The notes: generated by a model not told the origin, from the letters alone. A DNA stretch of 64,000 nt from Anthonomus grandis grandis (GCF_022605725.1 NC_065558.1:6138001-6202000), one strand, 5' to 3'. Positions 54,401 to 59,058 are shown, counted from the first letter of the stretch. Numbers and translations: made by a program.

Positions 54401-56272
54401 GGAAGACTTATTCCATGAAGAATTTGGTGTTTTTTCTAACAGCATGCTGTGATATGGTGCATTATCCGTCACAGTTACTGAAGATTGGGTAAGATTCTTT
54501 AATAATTGATTTTCGAACCAATTTAGGAAGTTTTGCTGATTCATTTCTACATGGTAATCAGTTAATTGAGTTTTTGAAGAAAAAATAGTCCAGCACCCTC
54601 AATGAATCTGTGTTCATTACCAGCATGAAGTATTATGTATCTGCAAAAAAAATCTTGTATCTCAAGTAAGCAGATATAATATACGTATATGGACTTTTAC
54701 CTTTTGCCAACCACTTTTGTGGATTTCACACTTCTTTTGTTATTCTGGCAAGAGCAACTTACAGTACCATTTTGGAAAATCCAAGTTTCATCAAGATAAA
54801 CAAAATGATAAATTTATTCTTTTTTCTCTCTCATATATGCTTAAAAAAAACAATTCGTTTGAAAGCCTTGTGGGAAAGTTTCATAAGACTCCTCCTTGGT
54901 TTGTCTTTTTTTTATCGAAAGCCTATTTCCGTTATCAAACTTCGTAAAGATGTTTTACAACCTTCAAATAGTGGCTTTTCCCTTAGTATTACATATAACG
55001 TTGCCAAAGTCATATTTTGCTCTAGAAAAATTATTTCTGTTACTAACAATTATTAATCATTAAATTGTCAATACTTACTAATTTCGTACATTTCATAAAC
55101 AGTCTCACGAGTTGCCCCCGTATCAAAAATTAACATAAGATCGCTTCTTTTTAGGTGATTTCAACAGTTCATTACTTTTAACGCTCTTTGAAATTGCACT
55201 AACAATGGACATATTTTGGTTAAGTGCATCTAGCCACCCGCTACAAATTATAAAAAAACTAAATTAAACTTGATACTTTGATACGTACAAATAAAATTTT
55301 ACTTCTCTAATTGCAATCAAGGGTAATAATCTGCCATTATTTTCACCTTCTCGTTCAAAATCACTGATTAAGAAAGCTACAAGTTTTTTGCATCGGCTAT
55401 TTAAATGCCTTTTTCATAGAAAATCAAAAATCTGCTTCGAAAAATTAAATGTACAAAGGTTTTGTTTTTAGAAAAACGGTTAATAATGATCAAAATCACC
55501 AAAAGAATAAAAATATTTACACACGAAATTGCACAATGAATTCGTATAAATGTCACACAATGAATGGCAGCGTCGCGAGATACGACGCAATTTGACCAAC
55601 CTGACGATAATAAAATTCAAATTAAATGAATTTGTGCAATGTCGATCGAAAGAAAAATTCGCTGTAACTGATTCTGTTAAACAACAACATCAATATGTGT
55701 TTAGCACATGAATTAAAAGGCCAAGTTTTAACAATTTTTGCAAAAATGTTATTCTGTCAAATTTGTGGACTTGAGCTTCAATAATAACCTGATTGATGAT
55801 GTAAATTGGAAATTGTTTTGCATTTGCTATAGGTACATCATTTTTAGGTTTTCAAGCTTAGAAACAAACGGGAACAACATAATAAGACCTTTACTGCCAA
55901 CCATCGAACTGACTGAATCCATGAACAATTTATTTGACAGCCAAAATATCGATCCTGATGCGAATAAATCAGGTGAGTTGTGGAAAAAAATTGTTTGATC
56001 ATCGTCGGTTGTTGATTTAAAATATTTTTTCAGCACACCATTGTTGCCAAAAATCGCGAGAAATCGCCGAAGAAAATAACGAGCTGAAACGTAAACTGCA
56101 TCGCATGAAAACCGCGTTGGAGGAGACGGCGACCCAACTGAAGGTGGCCAACCAAAAGAAGAAACTGGTCGAAAAGAATATTTGCAAGCAGTTGCACAAG
56201 ACCAGTGAGGTTTTACGAAAGGCCAAAGTGAATCTCGATTCGGGGTCTGAGAGTGACGTTTTACGCTCTTGA
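21310..56272 (+). CDS. cnn: Centrosomin (Cnn; CDK5RAP2 family), 19 coding exons
   Basis: Large coiled-coil scaffold of the pericentriolar material. In flies Cnn is recruited around the centriole, multimerises into the mitotic PCM scaffold and supports gamma-tubulin recruitment; vertebrate CDK5RAP2 is the relative. The spliced frame, built by hand from GT-AG junctions with consistent phases, is 4815 nt (about 1604 aa); fly long forms are shorter (about 1150) and CDK5RAP2 about 1900. CM1, the gamma-TuRC-binding motif, is in exon 2 (residues about 76-130, with KENFNLKLRIYFLEEKMG). Coiled coils fill most of the rest, with Ser/Asp-rich linkers in exons 7, 13 and 17. CM2 is the C-terminal exon (about 1527-1604, with VANQKKKLVEKNICKQLHKT). 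All splice sites and the ATG at 21310 are inferred without transcript data. Confidence 0.95.
21491..22620. other. cnn intron 1, left part
   Basis: AT-rich. A segment beginning ACAGGGTGAGTTATTAATAT near 22024 has the look of a TE terminus, but I found no partner end. A short CT repeat lies at 22528-22540. No coding evidence. Confidence 0.5.
22640..22896 (-). pseudogene. Copia protease fragment
   Basis: Contains the retropepsin-like DSGASSHM active site and IQGVKYVP, as in copia proteases. Similarity then degrades and nothing resembling integrase follows. Confidence 0.8.
22869..23676 (-). pseudogene. Copia gag relic
   Basis: Starts MASNESTIIGSAVDKLKDSE at 23676 and follows the copia Gag layout: NYSVWKFQM, the UBN2-like core, then the zinc knuckle CWSCKQKGHYKNQC (CX2CX4HX4C). 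Two frameshifts break it: one near 23260 (after ALSQQLISIG) and one near 22890 before the protease. Confidence 0.85.
23741..23752 (-). other. Copia primer-binding site
   Basis: GGTTATGGGCCA follows the LTR end directly. Copia-type elements use an internal half of initiator Met tRNA with GGTTATGGGCCC, so only the last base differs. Confidence 0.75.
23753..23981 (-). repeat. Copia-type LTR that is one large inverted repeat
   Basis: Starts TGTTGGAATATACAGG and ends CCTGTATATTCCAACA. Positions 23753-23843 and 23891-23981 are 91-nt inverted arms with a single mismatch, around a 47-nt centre. The LTR therefore folds almost entirely on itself, which is atypical since LTRs normally have only a few bp of terminal inverted repeat. 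Confidence 0.85.
24000..24593. other. cnn intron 1, right part
   Basis: AT-rich unique sequence leading to the exon 2 acceptor; nothing recognised. Confidence 0.5.
24594..24964 (+). CDS. cnn: cnn coding exon 2 (CM1)
   Basis: Acceptor CCCAATTTTAG, donor GTTAGT, phase 1 in and 0 out. Encodes GRTVKEFEDQL, then KENFNLKLRIYFLEEKMG, the hallmark CM1 motif that binds and activates gamma-tubulin ring complexes in this family, followed by coiled coil to residue 184. Confidence 0.97.
24999..25040. repeat. Short perfect hairpin just after exon 2
   Basis: Arms ATTATTTGCCTATACA and TGTATAGGCAAATAAT (16 bp) with a 10-nt loop, 35 nt into cnn intron 2. Possibly a minimal TE remnant (loop TGGGACACCT). Confidence 0.75.
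25759..26258 (-). mobile_element. 500-bp Tc1-derived deletion element in cnn intron 2
   Basis: Terminal inverted repeats AACTCCTGGACAAAATTATC and its complement, TA on each side. Inside, on the minus strand, a transposase C-terminus survives: LRRLQAVIAARGGNTRY and stop. Arises from an autonomous Tc1-like element by internal deletion. Confidence 0.9.
26321..26455 (+). CDS. cnn: cnn coding exon 3 (possible cassette)
   Basis: 135 nt, phase 0 at both ends. Encodes a non-coiled Ser/Glu-rich segment starting DVRSFNNTETVSCDSGRRSE. Acceptor ACCCTTTTAG, donor GTAAAA. Skipping it would join exon 2 to exon 4 in frame. Confidence 0.75.
27042..27341 (+). CDS. cnn: cnn coding exon 4
   Basis: 300 nt, phase 0/0. 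Acceptor CCTCTCACAG, donor GTAAGT. Coiled coil beginning EKHQSQLANYVYDKAENLRL; continuous heptads to NQKFS. Confidence 0.93.
27524..29323 (+). mobile_element. 1.8-kb IS630/Tc1/mariner element with long TIRs in cnn intron 4
   Basis: Ends TA|CACGGTGTAAATAAATAG and TATTTATTTACACCCTG|TA. The inverted similarity continues about 280 bp inward (AATTCAGGGGCTGA; TGAGGCTCACTA; GTGACGTTCGTG and complements). Encloses a transposase relic. Confidence 0.88.
27935..28885 (+). pseudogene. Mariner-superfamily transposase relic
   Basis: C-terminal half is readable: ILFTDEANFSREAIINYHNN, then LNVWVGIIGD, a break near 28481, then MWFMHDGAPAHF, YPNRWIGGPQFWPTRSPDMN and PLDFTTWGHLKTLVYRIPV. These are the D(E)AN, HDGAPxHF and SPDxNPLDF blocks of a common insect DDE transposase family. 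The N-terminal half has several stops. Confidence 0.88.
29519..29887 (+). CDS. cnn: cnn coding exon 5
   Basis: 369 nt, phase 0/0. Acceptor TACCATAG, donor GTAAAT. Coiled coil (KFEMEQEREELQRDRKSLER), then a Ser/Thr-rich linker to SKNS. A LINE fragment begins about 50 nt after the donor. An internal TTTTATTTCAG at 29767-29777 mimics an acceptor and could give a shorter exon form. Confidence 0.9.
29935..30735 (+). mobile_element. 3' fragment of a CR1/jockey-like LINE in cnn intron 5
   Basis: Encodes the RT C-terminus: NKLKKLIYKFYELRNILSKK, ESSLSYGIICWSAAYNETLK, then in another frame NTRANTHQHLI and SWIKYNINSIKRAINFH. Ends in a tail GATTGATTAAATAAATAAAA. 5' truncated about 50 nt downstream of the exon 5 donor. 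Confidence 0.85.
30740..31469. other. cnn intron 5 sequence
   Basis: AT-rich, no gene recognised between the LINE fragment and the Tc1 element. Confidence 0.5.
31470..32976 (-). mobile_element. Nearly intact Tc1-like element in cnn intron 5
   Basis: TIR ends TA|CAGTAATGGCCAAAAGTA and CTTTTGGCCACTACTG|TA. Inner repeats of the same motif near 31650 (GGACAAAAGTAGACAGAC) and 32775-32800 give the IR/DR arrangement of Tc1-like elements. 1507 bp, the best preserved transposon in the window, so probably a fairly recent insertion. Confidence 0.92.
31748..32691 (-). pseudogene. Tc1-like transposase with one stop and a small C-terminal deletion
   Basis: From MPRGIRFSLDLRQRIINAYR the paired HTH domains, a GRPKK hinge and the DDE core are intact: CWSDESKFNLF, RFQFQQDNDLKHSS and SPDLNPIENLWE. 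A TGA interrupts GGSVMVWG/FSGYGMG near 32097, where the family normally has a Cys or other residue. After GELFERL the usual WxxIP...SMPRR segment is missing and AVINNNGYFTKY follows in another frame, so about 30 codons are deleted. Confidence 0.9.
32977..33428. other. cnn intron 5, right end
   Basis: AT-rich sequence leading to the exon 6 acceptor; nothing recognised. Confidence 0.5.
33429..33728 (+). CDS. cnn: cnn coding exon 6
   Basis: 300 nt, phase 0/0. Acceptor TGTCGTTGCAG, donor GTATGA. Encodes LPSTPDGQNLSTFEHLLSSN, then a Lys/Glu-rich coiled coil ending VSQPQKDK. A TIR element starts 68 nt after the exon. Confidence 0.93.
33796..35956 (+). mobile_element. 2.16-kb TIR element in cnn intron 6
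   Basis: Ends GAGGAGGTTTGGAACAAAAC and its inverted counterpart (GTTTTGCTCTAAACCTCCTC), followed inward by AACCGAATAAATCCA. The subterminal motif GAATAAATCC is repeated several times near the left end. AAAT flanks both ends, a possible 4-bp target duplication. Carries the relic below. Superfamily not assigned. Confidence 0.75.
34787..35670 (+). pseudogene. DUF7869-like multicopy protein relic inside the TIR element
   Basis: Readable blocks in shifting frames: KRQRVREFVCNLRGTESHYN, YLPAHLSIQKLQRMYNEQAE, YHMFRKVFLTKFNVGFSSPA, then CFDLILGTG and KVCITYPVRGHGFMPVDRVF. The ESHY, L-x-x-LSI-x-K-x-Y and RGH-x-x-x-x-DR-x-F blocks characterise a multicopy arthropod family (often called DUF7869) of unknown function. 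Several frameshifts and stops. Its position inside TIRs suggests that the family is transposon-borne. Confidence 0.65.
35957..37160. other. cnn intron 6, right part
   Basis: AT-rich. Region 36900-37100 has degenerate tandem phrases (ACTCAACTTCTTGGAATAAT; TCGTCTGGAAGATCTCTCAG) related to the CTGCCTGGAA motif family. No gene. Confidence 0.5.
37161..37330. repeat. Dispersed repeat, copy 2
   Basis: Inverted relative to 7139-7286; shares CAATCCCAATTTGG, CACCCATTTACCAAATTTCA and ATAGGGGCGAACCACTTTC. Ends TTTGTATA, about 80 bp left of cnn exon 7. Confidence 0.75.
37414..37488 (+). CDS. cnn: cnn coding exon 7
   Basis: 75 nt, phase 0/0. Acceptor TTTTTTTTTCTAG, weak donor GTAGAT. Encodes 25 residues, ASIPLQAIKK to SPANE, a flexible linker. 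The weak donor, together with the candidate terminal exon at 37699, suggests a branch point for alternative isoforms. Confidence 0.8.
37699..37779 (+). CDS. cnn: Candidate alternative 3'-terminal cnn exon
   Basis: Strong acceptor CGATTTAATTGCAG, phase 0, then 26 codons and TGA. The tail starts NGGSDSTFRIIIRG and ends CICAPGC; it is basic and Cys-containing, unlike the rest of Cnn. A poly(A) signal follows 82 bp after the stop. Splicing exon 7 here would give about 603 aa with CM1 but no CM2. Fly cnn is known to make alternative isoforms; this one is inferred from sequence only. Confidence 0.45.
   Translation, partial: NGGSDSTFRIIIRGVRRSLCICAPGC
37861..37866 (+). terminator. Poly(A) signal AATAAA for the candidate short cnn isoform
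   Basis: Canonical AATAAA 82 bp after the TGA at 37777-37779, in a T-rich context. Confidence 0.45.
37867..38899. other. cnn intron 7, left part
   Basis: AT-rich sequence after the candidate short-isoform poly(A) signal; no gene recognised. Confidence 0.5.
38900..39652. mobile_element. Non-autonomous TIR element (about 750 bp) in cnn intron 7
   Basis: Inverted ends: TTAATTGAGTGCCGATAATA followed by GGATGTGATTCCTTGGGTGA on the left; on the right the complements of GTTGAGTGCCGATAATACAG and TATGTGATTATTTGGGTGAT, ending ACACCCTG|TA. No transposase reading frame. Confidence 0.8.
40010..40270. repeat. Cluster of CTGCCTGGAA motifs
   Basis: AAATGCCTGGAATATTATTC, CTGCCTGGAATTAAAA, CTTCCAGGCTTCC, CTACCTGGACTAAATG, ATTCCAGGCAGTTAG and CAACTGCCTGGACGG occur within 260 bp, in both orientations. 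Confidence 0.65.
40666..40777 (+). promoter_or_regulatory. C-rich tract before cnn exon 8
   Basis: 40681-40745 is almost pure pyrimidine and very C-rich (GTCCGTCCCTCCGCCTCCTC), exceptional in this AT-rich contig. It may simply be an extended polypyrimidine tract for the exon 8 acceptor; an internal promoter or splice-regulator site is possible. Confidence 0.3.
40778..40921 (+). CDS. cnn: cnn coding exon 8
   Basis: 144 nt, phase 0/0. Acceptor CCTGTGTGCAG after an unusually C-rich pyrimidine tract; donor GTAAGG. Encodes GGDHMDHGYDDGARECPAGR, then the start of a coiled coil (VDNEIVDQYKRLVSELEAKI). Confidence 0.9.
41055..41540. repeat. Degenerate repeats with CACTAGTGTAC
   Basis: TCTACTAGTGTACGAGAG, TTCACTAGTGTACAGGAA, TTCACTAGTGTACAATAAG and TTCACTAATAGTCAATAA recur at 110-180 bp intervals with similar flanks (AGAAGTTGATAT, AGAAGCTAAGAT). 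A decayed tandem repeat in cnn intron 8. Confidence 0.55.
41715..42825. mobile_element. Non-autonomous TIR element (1.1 kb) in cnn intron 8
   Basis: Left TAGAAGTGGTGTTTTGTGGG then TAAATTGGTC; the right end is the inverted TAGAAGTAGTGTTTTGCGGG then TAAATTGGTC. TA at both ends. No transposase frame recognised inside. Confidence 0.7.
43130..43640. repeat. Cluster of CTGCCTGGAA motifs
   Basis: CAACTGCCTGGAATGGAA, TTGTCCAGGTACTTG, ACCTGCCTGGAAGG, CAACTGCCTGGAAAAATT, CGACTGCCTGAAATAAAAC and ATTTCAGGCACTCAAAG recur about every 50-120 bp just before cnn exon 9. Confidence 0.65.
43691..43938 (+). CDS. cnn: cnn coding exon 9
   Basis: 248 nt, phase 0 in, 2 out. Acceptor TTCCTTGTAG, donor GTAGGA. Coiled coil starting VLVETLKEKDSQMQYIRSQY and ending EEKNKEIER across the junction. 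Confidence 0.92.
44440..44880 (-). mobile_element. LINE RT C-terminal fragment in cnn intron 9
   Basis: Minus strand: FREK..VIRILFNKG, LLTLPGLYILLCLKYIKKVH and, frame-shifted, downstream IFVFNIILEIFKCSSLK. This follows the C-terminal layout of jockey-type reverse transcriptases (QRKAIR, LTLPSLYI). Decayed. Confidence 0.65.
44881..45932. other. cnn intron 9, remainder
   Basis: AT-rich; no gene or clear repeat recognised. Confidence 0.5.
45933..46221 (+). CDS. cnn: cnn coding exon 10 (leucine-zipper-like)
   Basis: 289 nt, phase 2 in, 0 out. Acceptor CGATTTTTCAG, donor GTAGGA. Encodes LNTELKKCTCYLQEIVNKEL, then WEKNREIEKL; by position and character this may correspond to the leucine-zipper (PReM) region of fly Cnn, an inference. 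Ends KVLQ. Confidence 0.92.
46222..47447. other. cnn intron 10
   Basis: 1.2 kb AT-rich intron with nothing recognisable. Confidence 0.55.
47448..47731 (+). CDS. cnn: cnn coding exon 11
   Basis: 284 nt, phase 0 in, 2 out. Acceptor TTTCTTGTAAG, donor GTAAAT. Includes LSSRLEELAVFLDSLLKQKS then VLGLLGSAKNRKLREII and SLDMSR, a conserved Cnn-family block. Confidence 0.93.
47786..48000 (+). CDS. cnn: cnn coding exon 12
   Basis: 215 nt, phase 2 in, 1 out. The preceding intron is only 54 nt. Acceptor TTATTCCTAG, donor GTAAGA. Encodes SFNMSQLGNPDQSLAQLSNI and LADEEALEDVEGHLSILPDN. Confidence 0.93.
48740..50250 (+). mobile_element. Decayed LINE in cnn intron 12
   Basis: Blocks in order across frames: KESWTIINGIRKSNPF, FYCSVTRKLANNSPDPLSFL, FVPIELEELKRIISNFTNKI, VTPLHKSESLDDPSNYRPIS, VALSWFKSYL and LQKRAIRYICGH. 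These match the endonuclease-RT linker through the RT thumb of CR1/jockey-like LINEs. Many stops; FADD catalytic motif not readable. Confidence 0.8.
50312..50573 (+). CDS. cnn: cnn coding exon 13
   Basis: 262 nt, phase 1 in, 2 out. Acceptor AAACACTTCAG, donor GTAGGT. Short coiled coil (EEVIAALRQQVVNLKTELQV), then an acidic Ser/Asp/Glu linker rich in potential phosphosites. Confidence 0.92.
50635..51100 (+). CDS. cnn: cnn coding exon 14
   Basis: 466 nt, phase 2 in, 0 out; preceded by a 61-nt intron. Acceptor TACCGTCTTTTAG, donor GTAAGA. Linker with ESTEDEFFTPSKRRSTLIEL followed by a long coiled coil ending QMLEALEK. Confidence 0.94.
51162..51331 (+). CDS. cnn: cnn coding exon 15
   Basis: 170 nt, phase 0 in, 2 out; preceded by a 61-nt intron. 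Acceptor TGCTGAGTTCAG, donor GTAAGT. Coiled coil VKALEEYTNHMETKLRKEYE. Confidence 0.92.
51406..52744 (+). mobile_element. Decayed mariner-type element in cnn intron 15
   Basis: TIRs of about 90 bp: CACTGTGTCCCATTTTGGAT then GAGATTGCAGGGTATCTC on the left, inverted on the right, with TA at each end. The interior holds transposase scraps: VLACVEAGS and EEEVGVSKTKVQKNLKN (HTH), and SPDLSILDFFVWSYLKNQIY (DDE block). Confidence 0.82.
51725..51772. repeat. 18-bp perfect hairpin inside the mariner-type element
   Basis: TATTCTTTCACACATGCA and TGCATGTGTGAAAGAATA around a 12-nt AT-rich loop. Confidence 0.8.
52779..53246 (+). CDS. cnn: cnn coding exon 16
   Basis: 468 nt, phase 2/2. Acceptor ATAAATATTTTAG with a poor pyrimidine tract, only 34 nt after the end of a mariner-type element. 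Donor GTAAGA. Encodes KIIQEEYAKDYVRKSEAEKL, a long coiled coil, then ATIASAKPYIR. Confidence 0.9.
53349..53522 (+). CDS. cnn: cnn coding exon 17
   Basis: 174 nt, phase 2/2. Acceptor TTGTTTCAG, donor GTACGA. Disordered acidic segment (SSEETADESHGFAFNKTPQD; SNSSPDLGIESDHG). Confidence 0.9.
53523..54042. other. cnn intron 17, left part
   Basis: AT-rich; no feature recognised. Confidence 0.5.
54043..55215 (-). pseudogene. IS630/Tc1-type transposase relic in cnn intron 17
   Basis: Minus strand across frames: MSIVSAISKSVKSNEL, KSPKKKRSYVNF, RSVKSTKVVGKR, IILHAGNEHRFIEGAG, QNFLNWFENQLLKNL, SVTVTDNAPYHSMLLEKTP, then VDDMANKYGHKVLRLPPCHC and FNPIELIWRIAKNYYNRHIG. This is the layout of a multicopy insect DDE transposase (DNAxYHS, LPPYHCxxNPIELIW). 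Stops and frameshifts throughout; TIRs not delimited. Confidence 0.85.
55220..55832. other. cnn intron 17, right end
   Basis: AT-rich sequence between the transposase relic and exon 18; may include the element's 5' TIR. Nothing further recognised. Confidence 0.5.
55848..55972 (+). CDS. cnn: cnn coding exon 18
   Basis: 125 nt, phase 2 in, 1 out. Encodes FSSLETNGNNIIRPLLPTIE and LTESMNNLFDSQNIDPDANK. A second acceptor 15 nt upstream (CTATAG, exon start 55833) is in the same frame and would add five residues. Donor GTGAGT. Confidence 0.85.
56034..56272 (+). CDS. cnn: cnn coding exon 19 (CM2, C-terminus)
   Basis: Acceptor ATATTTTTTCAG, phase 1, stop TGA at 56270-56272. Encodes EIAEENNELKRKLHRMKTAL and VANQKKKLVEKNICKQLHKT, the CM2 region that targets Cnn/CDK5RAP2 to centrosomes, and ends SGSESDVLRS. 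Confidence 0.95.
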
Positions 56273-56620
56273 GGTTTTTTACTTAACTAATTTGACGTTT
56301 TACTGTTTACCCGTAGAAAACATCACCGTCCTAATTTTACTTTTAATTATTTACTTAAATGATCTTCGTTTTTTGTATTGTCTAAGAACGTCTTTTATGT
56401 TTGTTTACTTGTATATTAAAAAATCCTTTTTGTTTATATTGACACTGTTTTTGAGGTTTTCTCTTAGTTAAGCGACTGATGTGATATTTTATAATGGCAG
56501 TGGCGTAATTTTCTCGTTTTCAAGCTCACGCCACTGCAGTAGATGTTCATATTTCGTGCCAATTTAAAAATTGTTTCGTTTGTTTTGGTTGCATTAACGT
56601 AACCATGTTATTCTAATTAA

Positions 56621-56626
56621 AATAAA
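56621..56626 (+). terminator. Poly(A) signal AATAAA for cnn
   Basis: First canonical AATAAA after the cnn stop, 349 bp downstream, giving a 3' UTR of about 370 nt. Confidence 0.6.
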
Positions 56627-56819
56627 TCGAAAGTCCTTAGTTTGAATGACTTGAGAATGTGCTGTATGAAAAATGTTGTTTGTTGTATATTAGATTTAAA
56701 TAATACAGTATTTTGTGATACGGTGTCGATATTTGTGCAGAAAAGTTCGTTTGTATATATTGAAGACTTATTACATAACTGATTTATTTCTTAAGCTGTG
56801 TTTTATTTCATATTCAGTA

Positions 56820-57300
56820 TGCCCTGCCCTACTTATCCTATAAGAAATGAAAAACTTTATTGATTTTGTTTGCAGTATTCGCACAAGTTCAGTAAATGAG
56901 CAAAAATAGTTGAAACCGACCGTTTTTTTTATGAAGGAGTGCTTTCTACGCTCTTCCAAAAAATAAGACCGTTTTTTCTGATATTTCAATAATTCGGCAT
57001 AGTGGAGCCCTGTGATTATTTTGCCCTTTTCCAAACAGTTGATAACACCTTGTGAATCCCAGAAAATTGGCCACCACCTTTCTGCCCAATAAGACAATTT
57101 GCATCTTTTTTCAACATCTCTTTGGTGTGTACCAGTAGAATCAATGCATCATTAACAGTCACGAAACTACGAAGAAACTCTTTCGGATTGCGATTACAAA
57201 GCTGCTCTGAAGTTGTCTCAGAGTTTTTTATGCAAACACCTTTTTTGTTTTCTGTCGATTTTTGTTCAATTTTTGACCAAACAGTGGGAGGTTATCCTTT
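56820..57300 (-). mobile_element. mariner transposase relic between cnn and mRF1
   Basis: Minus strand: RNPKEFLRSFVTVND in one frame, then WPIFWDSQGVINCLEKGKII and TGLHYAELLKY in another. These match mariner blocks RNPxEFLRRFVTVDE and VFWDSQGVxLVDFLEKGxTI. Frameshifted and truncated on both sides. Confidence 0.88.
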
Positions 57301-57373
57301 AATTACTTACCAAATTATATATTCAGTTTTGAAGGAGACTTGACAAAACTCATTTATAAGGACATTTAATTCT

Positions 57374-57379
57374 TTTATT
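57374..57379 (-). terminator. Poly(A) signal AATAAA for mRF1
   Basis: AATAAA on the minus strand 34 nt after the mRF1 stop codon. Confidence 0.65.
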
Positions 57380-57412
57380 TAAAAATCAACAAAATTCAAC
57401 CTACAAGAACAT

Positions 57413-58624
57413 CTATTTCTCAACAATCTCCAATAACCGGTTAATTCTACTTTGCCTTTCCAATTTATCAATAAGTTCCCCCAGCACATCTCCACTCTCC
57501 ATAAATGCTTTCAAATTATGGTAGTGTACTCCTTGCAACCTGTGGTCTGTTATTCGGTCCTGGTTGTAATTATAAGTCCTGATTTTCTCATTCCTGTTTC
57601 TTGTTCTAACTTGGCTTTTCCTCGTTGCAGTTATATGTGCCATTTGGCTGTCCATTTCTTTTTCATATAAGAGGGCCCGCAATCTGGCCATTGCCATTTT
57701 TCTGTTTTTTATTTGTGACCTATCCACTTGACATTCAACTGCTGTGTTTGTTGGCAGATGAACTATTCTGACAGCTGAATCGGTAGTGTTGACATGTTGT
57801 CCCCCTGCGCCTGTTGCTCTTTTAGTTTCAATTTTTAAATCCTTGGGGTCAATATGCACATCAATTTCACTCGGTTGTGGCAATGCTATTACTGACACTG
57901 TACTTGTGTGTATTCGCCCACTTTTCTCTGTGGCAGGAACCCTTTGGACTCTATGCACTCCACCCTCATGCTTAAAGTATTTGTATGATTCTGAGCCATT
58001 TATAAGTATTGATGCATGCCTTAGTCCTTTTTGATCGGTGGTCACATAGTCAGCCACTTCATAATCCCAGCCTTTTAAGTCTATGAAAGCACAGTACATA
58101 TTAAAGAGTTCTTGGGCAAAGAGCATGGCTTCCTGACCACCTACTCCTGCTTGGATCTCTAAGACTATGGATTCATGTGAGTTTTCACTGTCCACTGGTA
58201 AAAGGGCTTCCAATAAGGCTTCATCGAGTTGTTTTAAGGTCGCTTCATGTTCAGATTGTTCTTCTTTCGCAAGTTTACTTAAGTCTTTGTCCTCTGAGTC
58301 AATGAGCTCTTTCAAACCGTCAATACTCGAGAGTAAATTTTCCCTCTGTGACAATAGGTCGATCACGGTTTGTAATTCGTGAAATCGTGAGTTTGATAAG
58401 TGATTCGATTCCTTGGTTAATTCACTATATTCTTTTTGCAGCTTTAAAATATAATCACTTAAGTTTCTGTTGTTTATTTCAATATTGACATGGTGTTTTA
58501 AGTTAGTGGAGTAACGGCAAATAAAAGGAGTTTTTCTTAAACCTAAAACGTTCCTCGCGTGACTTTTAATAGGAAAAGTAGCTAAAGGGTGCAGGAATCT
58601 TATAGACCCTCGTATTAGAAACAT
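57413..58624 (-). CDS. mRF1: Mitochondrial peptide chain release factor 1 (mRF1, MTRF1L-like)
   Basis: Class I release factor of the mitochondrial ribosome: recognises UAA/UAG and triggers peptidyl-tRNA hydrolysis. A single intact 403-codon exon. Residues 1-45 are basic, hydrophobic and acid-poor at the start, as expected of a matrix-targeting presequence. The coiled N-terminal domain follows. The decoding tripeptide PAT (230-232, in RVPATEKSGRIHTS) matches the RF1 PxT rule, and the catalytic GGQ is at 274-276 (RATGAGGQHVNTTDSAVRI). The C-terminus carries RTYNYNQDRITDHR. Length resembles human MTRF1L (380) rather than MTRF1, and no codon-recognition insertion is seen. It converges with cnn. 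The ATG at 58624 is 54 nt downstream of a 40-codon ORF on the same strand. Confidence 0.95.
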   Translation of the reverse strand: MFLIRGSIRFLHPLATFPIKSHARNVLGLRKTPFICRYSTNLKHHVNIEINNRNLSDYILKLQKEYSELTKESNHLSNSRFHELQTVIDLLSQRENLLSSIDGLKELIDSEDKDLSKLAKEEQSEHEATLKQLDEALLEALLPVDSENSHESIVLEIQAGVGGQEAMLFAQELFNMYCAFIDLKGWDYEVADYVTTDQKGLRHASILINGSESYKYFKHEGGVHRVQRVPATEKSGRIHTSTVSVIALPQPSEIDVHIDPKDLKIETKRATGAGGQHVNTTDSAVRIVHLPTNTAVECQVDRSQIKNRKMAMARLRALLYEKEMDSQMAHITATRKSQVRTRNRNEKIRTYNYNQDRITDHRLQGVHYHNLKAFMESGDVLGELIDKLERQSRINRLLEIVEK

Positions 58625-58677
58625 TTTTATTGAGAAAATTCTTTATTTTTAAGGTTATGTTTATAAATACAAATCTG

Positions 58678-58800
58678 TTACTTACTGACAATGTCATCGC
58701 TAGCACTTTTGAGTAAGGTCAGGCAGGTTTGATAGGGAGGCGTGCAGACAGCATAGAGGTCCGCCAATGATTGGAAAATTCGCTTAGTTAGAGGTGGCAT
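58678..58800 (-). CDS. Small ORF (40 aa) directly upstream of mRF1
   Basis: ATG at 58800, TAA at 58678-58680. Starts MPPLTKRIFQSLADLY, ends SASDDIVSK. Not recognised. It has balanced codon use, mixed amphipathic composition, two Cys, and locally higher GC than the flanks. It starts 39 nt after a candidate initiator and ends 53 nt before the mRF1 ATG. It may be an upstream ORF, the first cistron of a dicistronic mRNA, or a 5' UTR exon (GTAAGT overlaps its last codons, but no acceptor is seen before the mRF1 ATG). Confidence 0.4.
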   Translation of the reverse strand: MPPLTKRIFQSLADLYAVCTPPYQTCLTLLKSASDDIVSK

Positions 58801-58836
58801 TGCACGTCGTTTATGTTAAAAATATATAATTAAATC

Positions 58837-58841
58837 ACTGA
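58837..58841 (-). promoter_or_regulatory. Candidate initiator for mRF1 / small ORF transcript
   Basis: TCAGT on the minus strand, A(+1) at 58839, 39 nt upstream of the small ORF. No TATA box or DPE verified. Confidence 0.3.
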
Positions 58842-59058
58842 GTTAGATGAAACTGAAAAAAGACCCAAAAATATTAACTATTGCTGGCAATATTATTGTT
58901 ACGTCACCGAATTGGGACCCCATTACCAAATTACTAGCCAAATAATTTTTTAAATTAATATAAGTTAAAAAAAAAACTCTTAAGAGTCAATAAAAATTCA
59001 AAATTTTAACTAAATTATATTTTCGTACTCAAAAAACAACACAAAAAAAACTAACAAC

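Noticed and set aside
54717..55056. Two plus-strand ORFs of 76 and 94 codons
   Set aside because: Antisense shadows over the minus-strand transposase relic.
58680..58690. Splice donor GTAAGT inside the small ORF upstream of mRF1
   Set aside because: No acceptor with a workable intron length precedes the mRF1 ATG, so an unspliced leader is simpler; not excluded if a farther acceptor is used.
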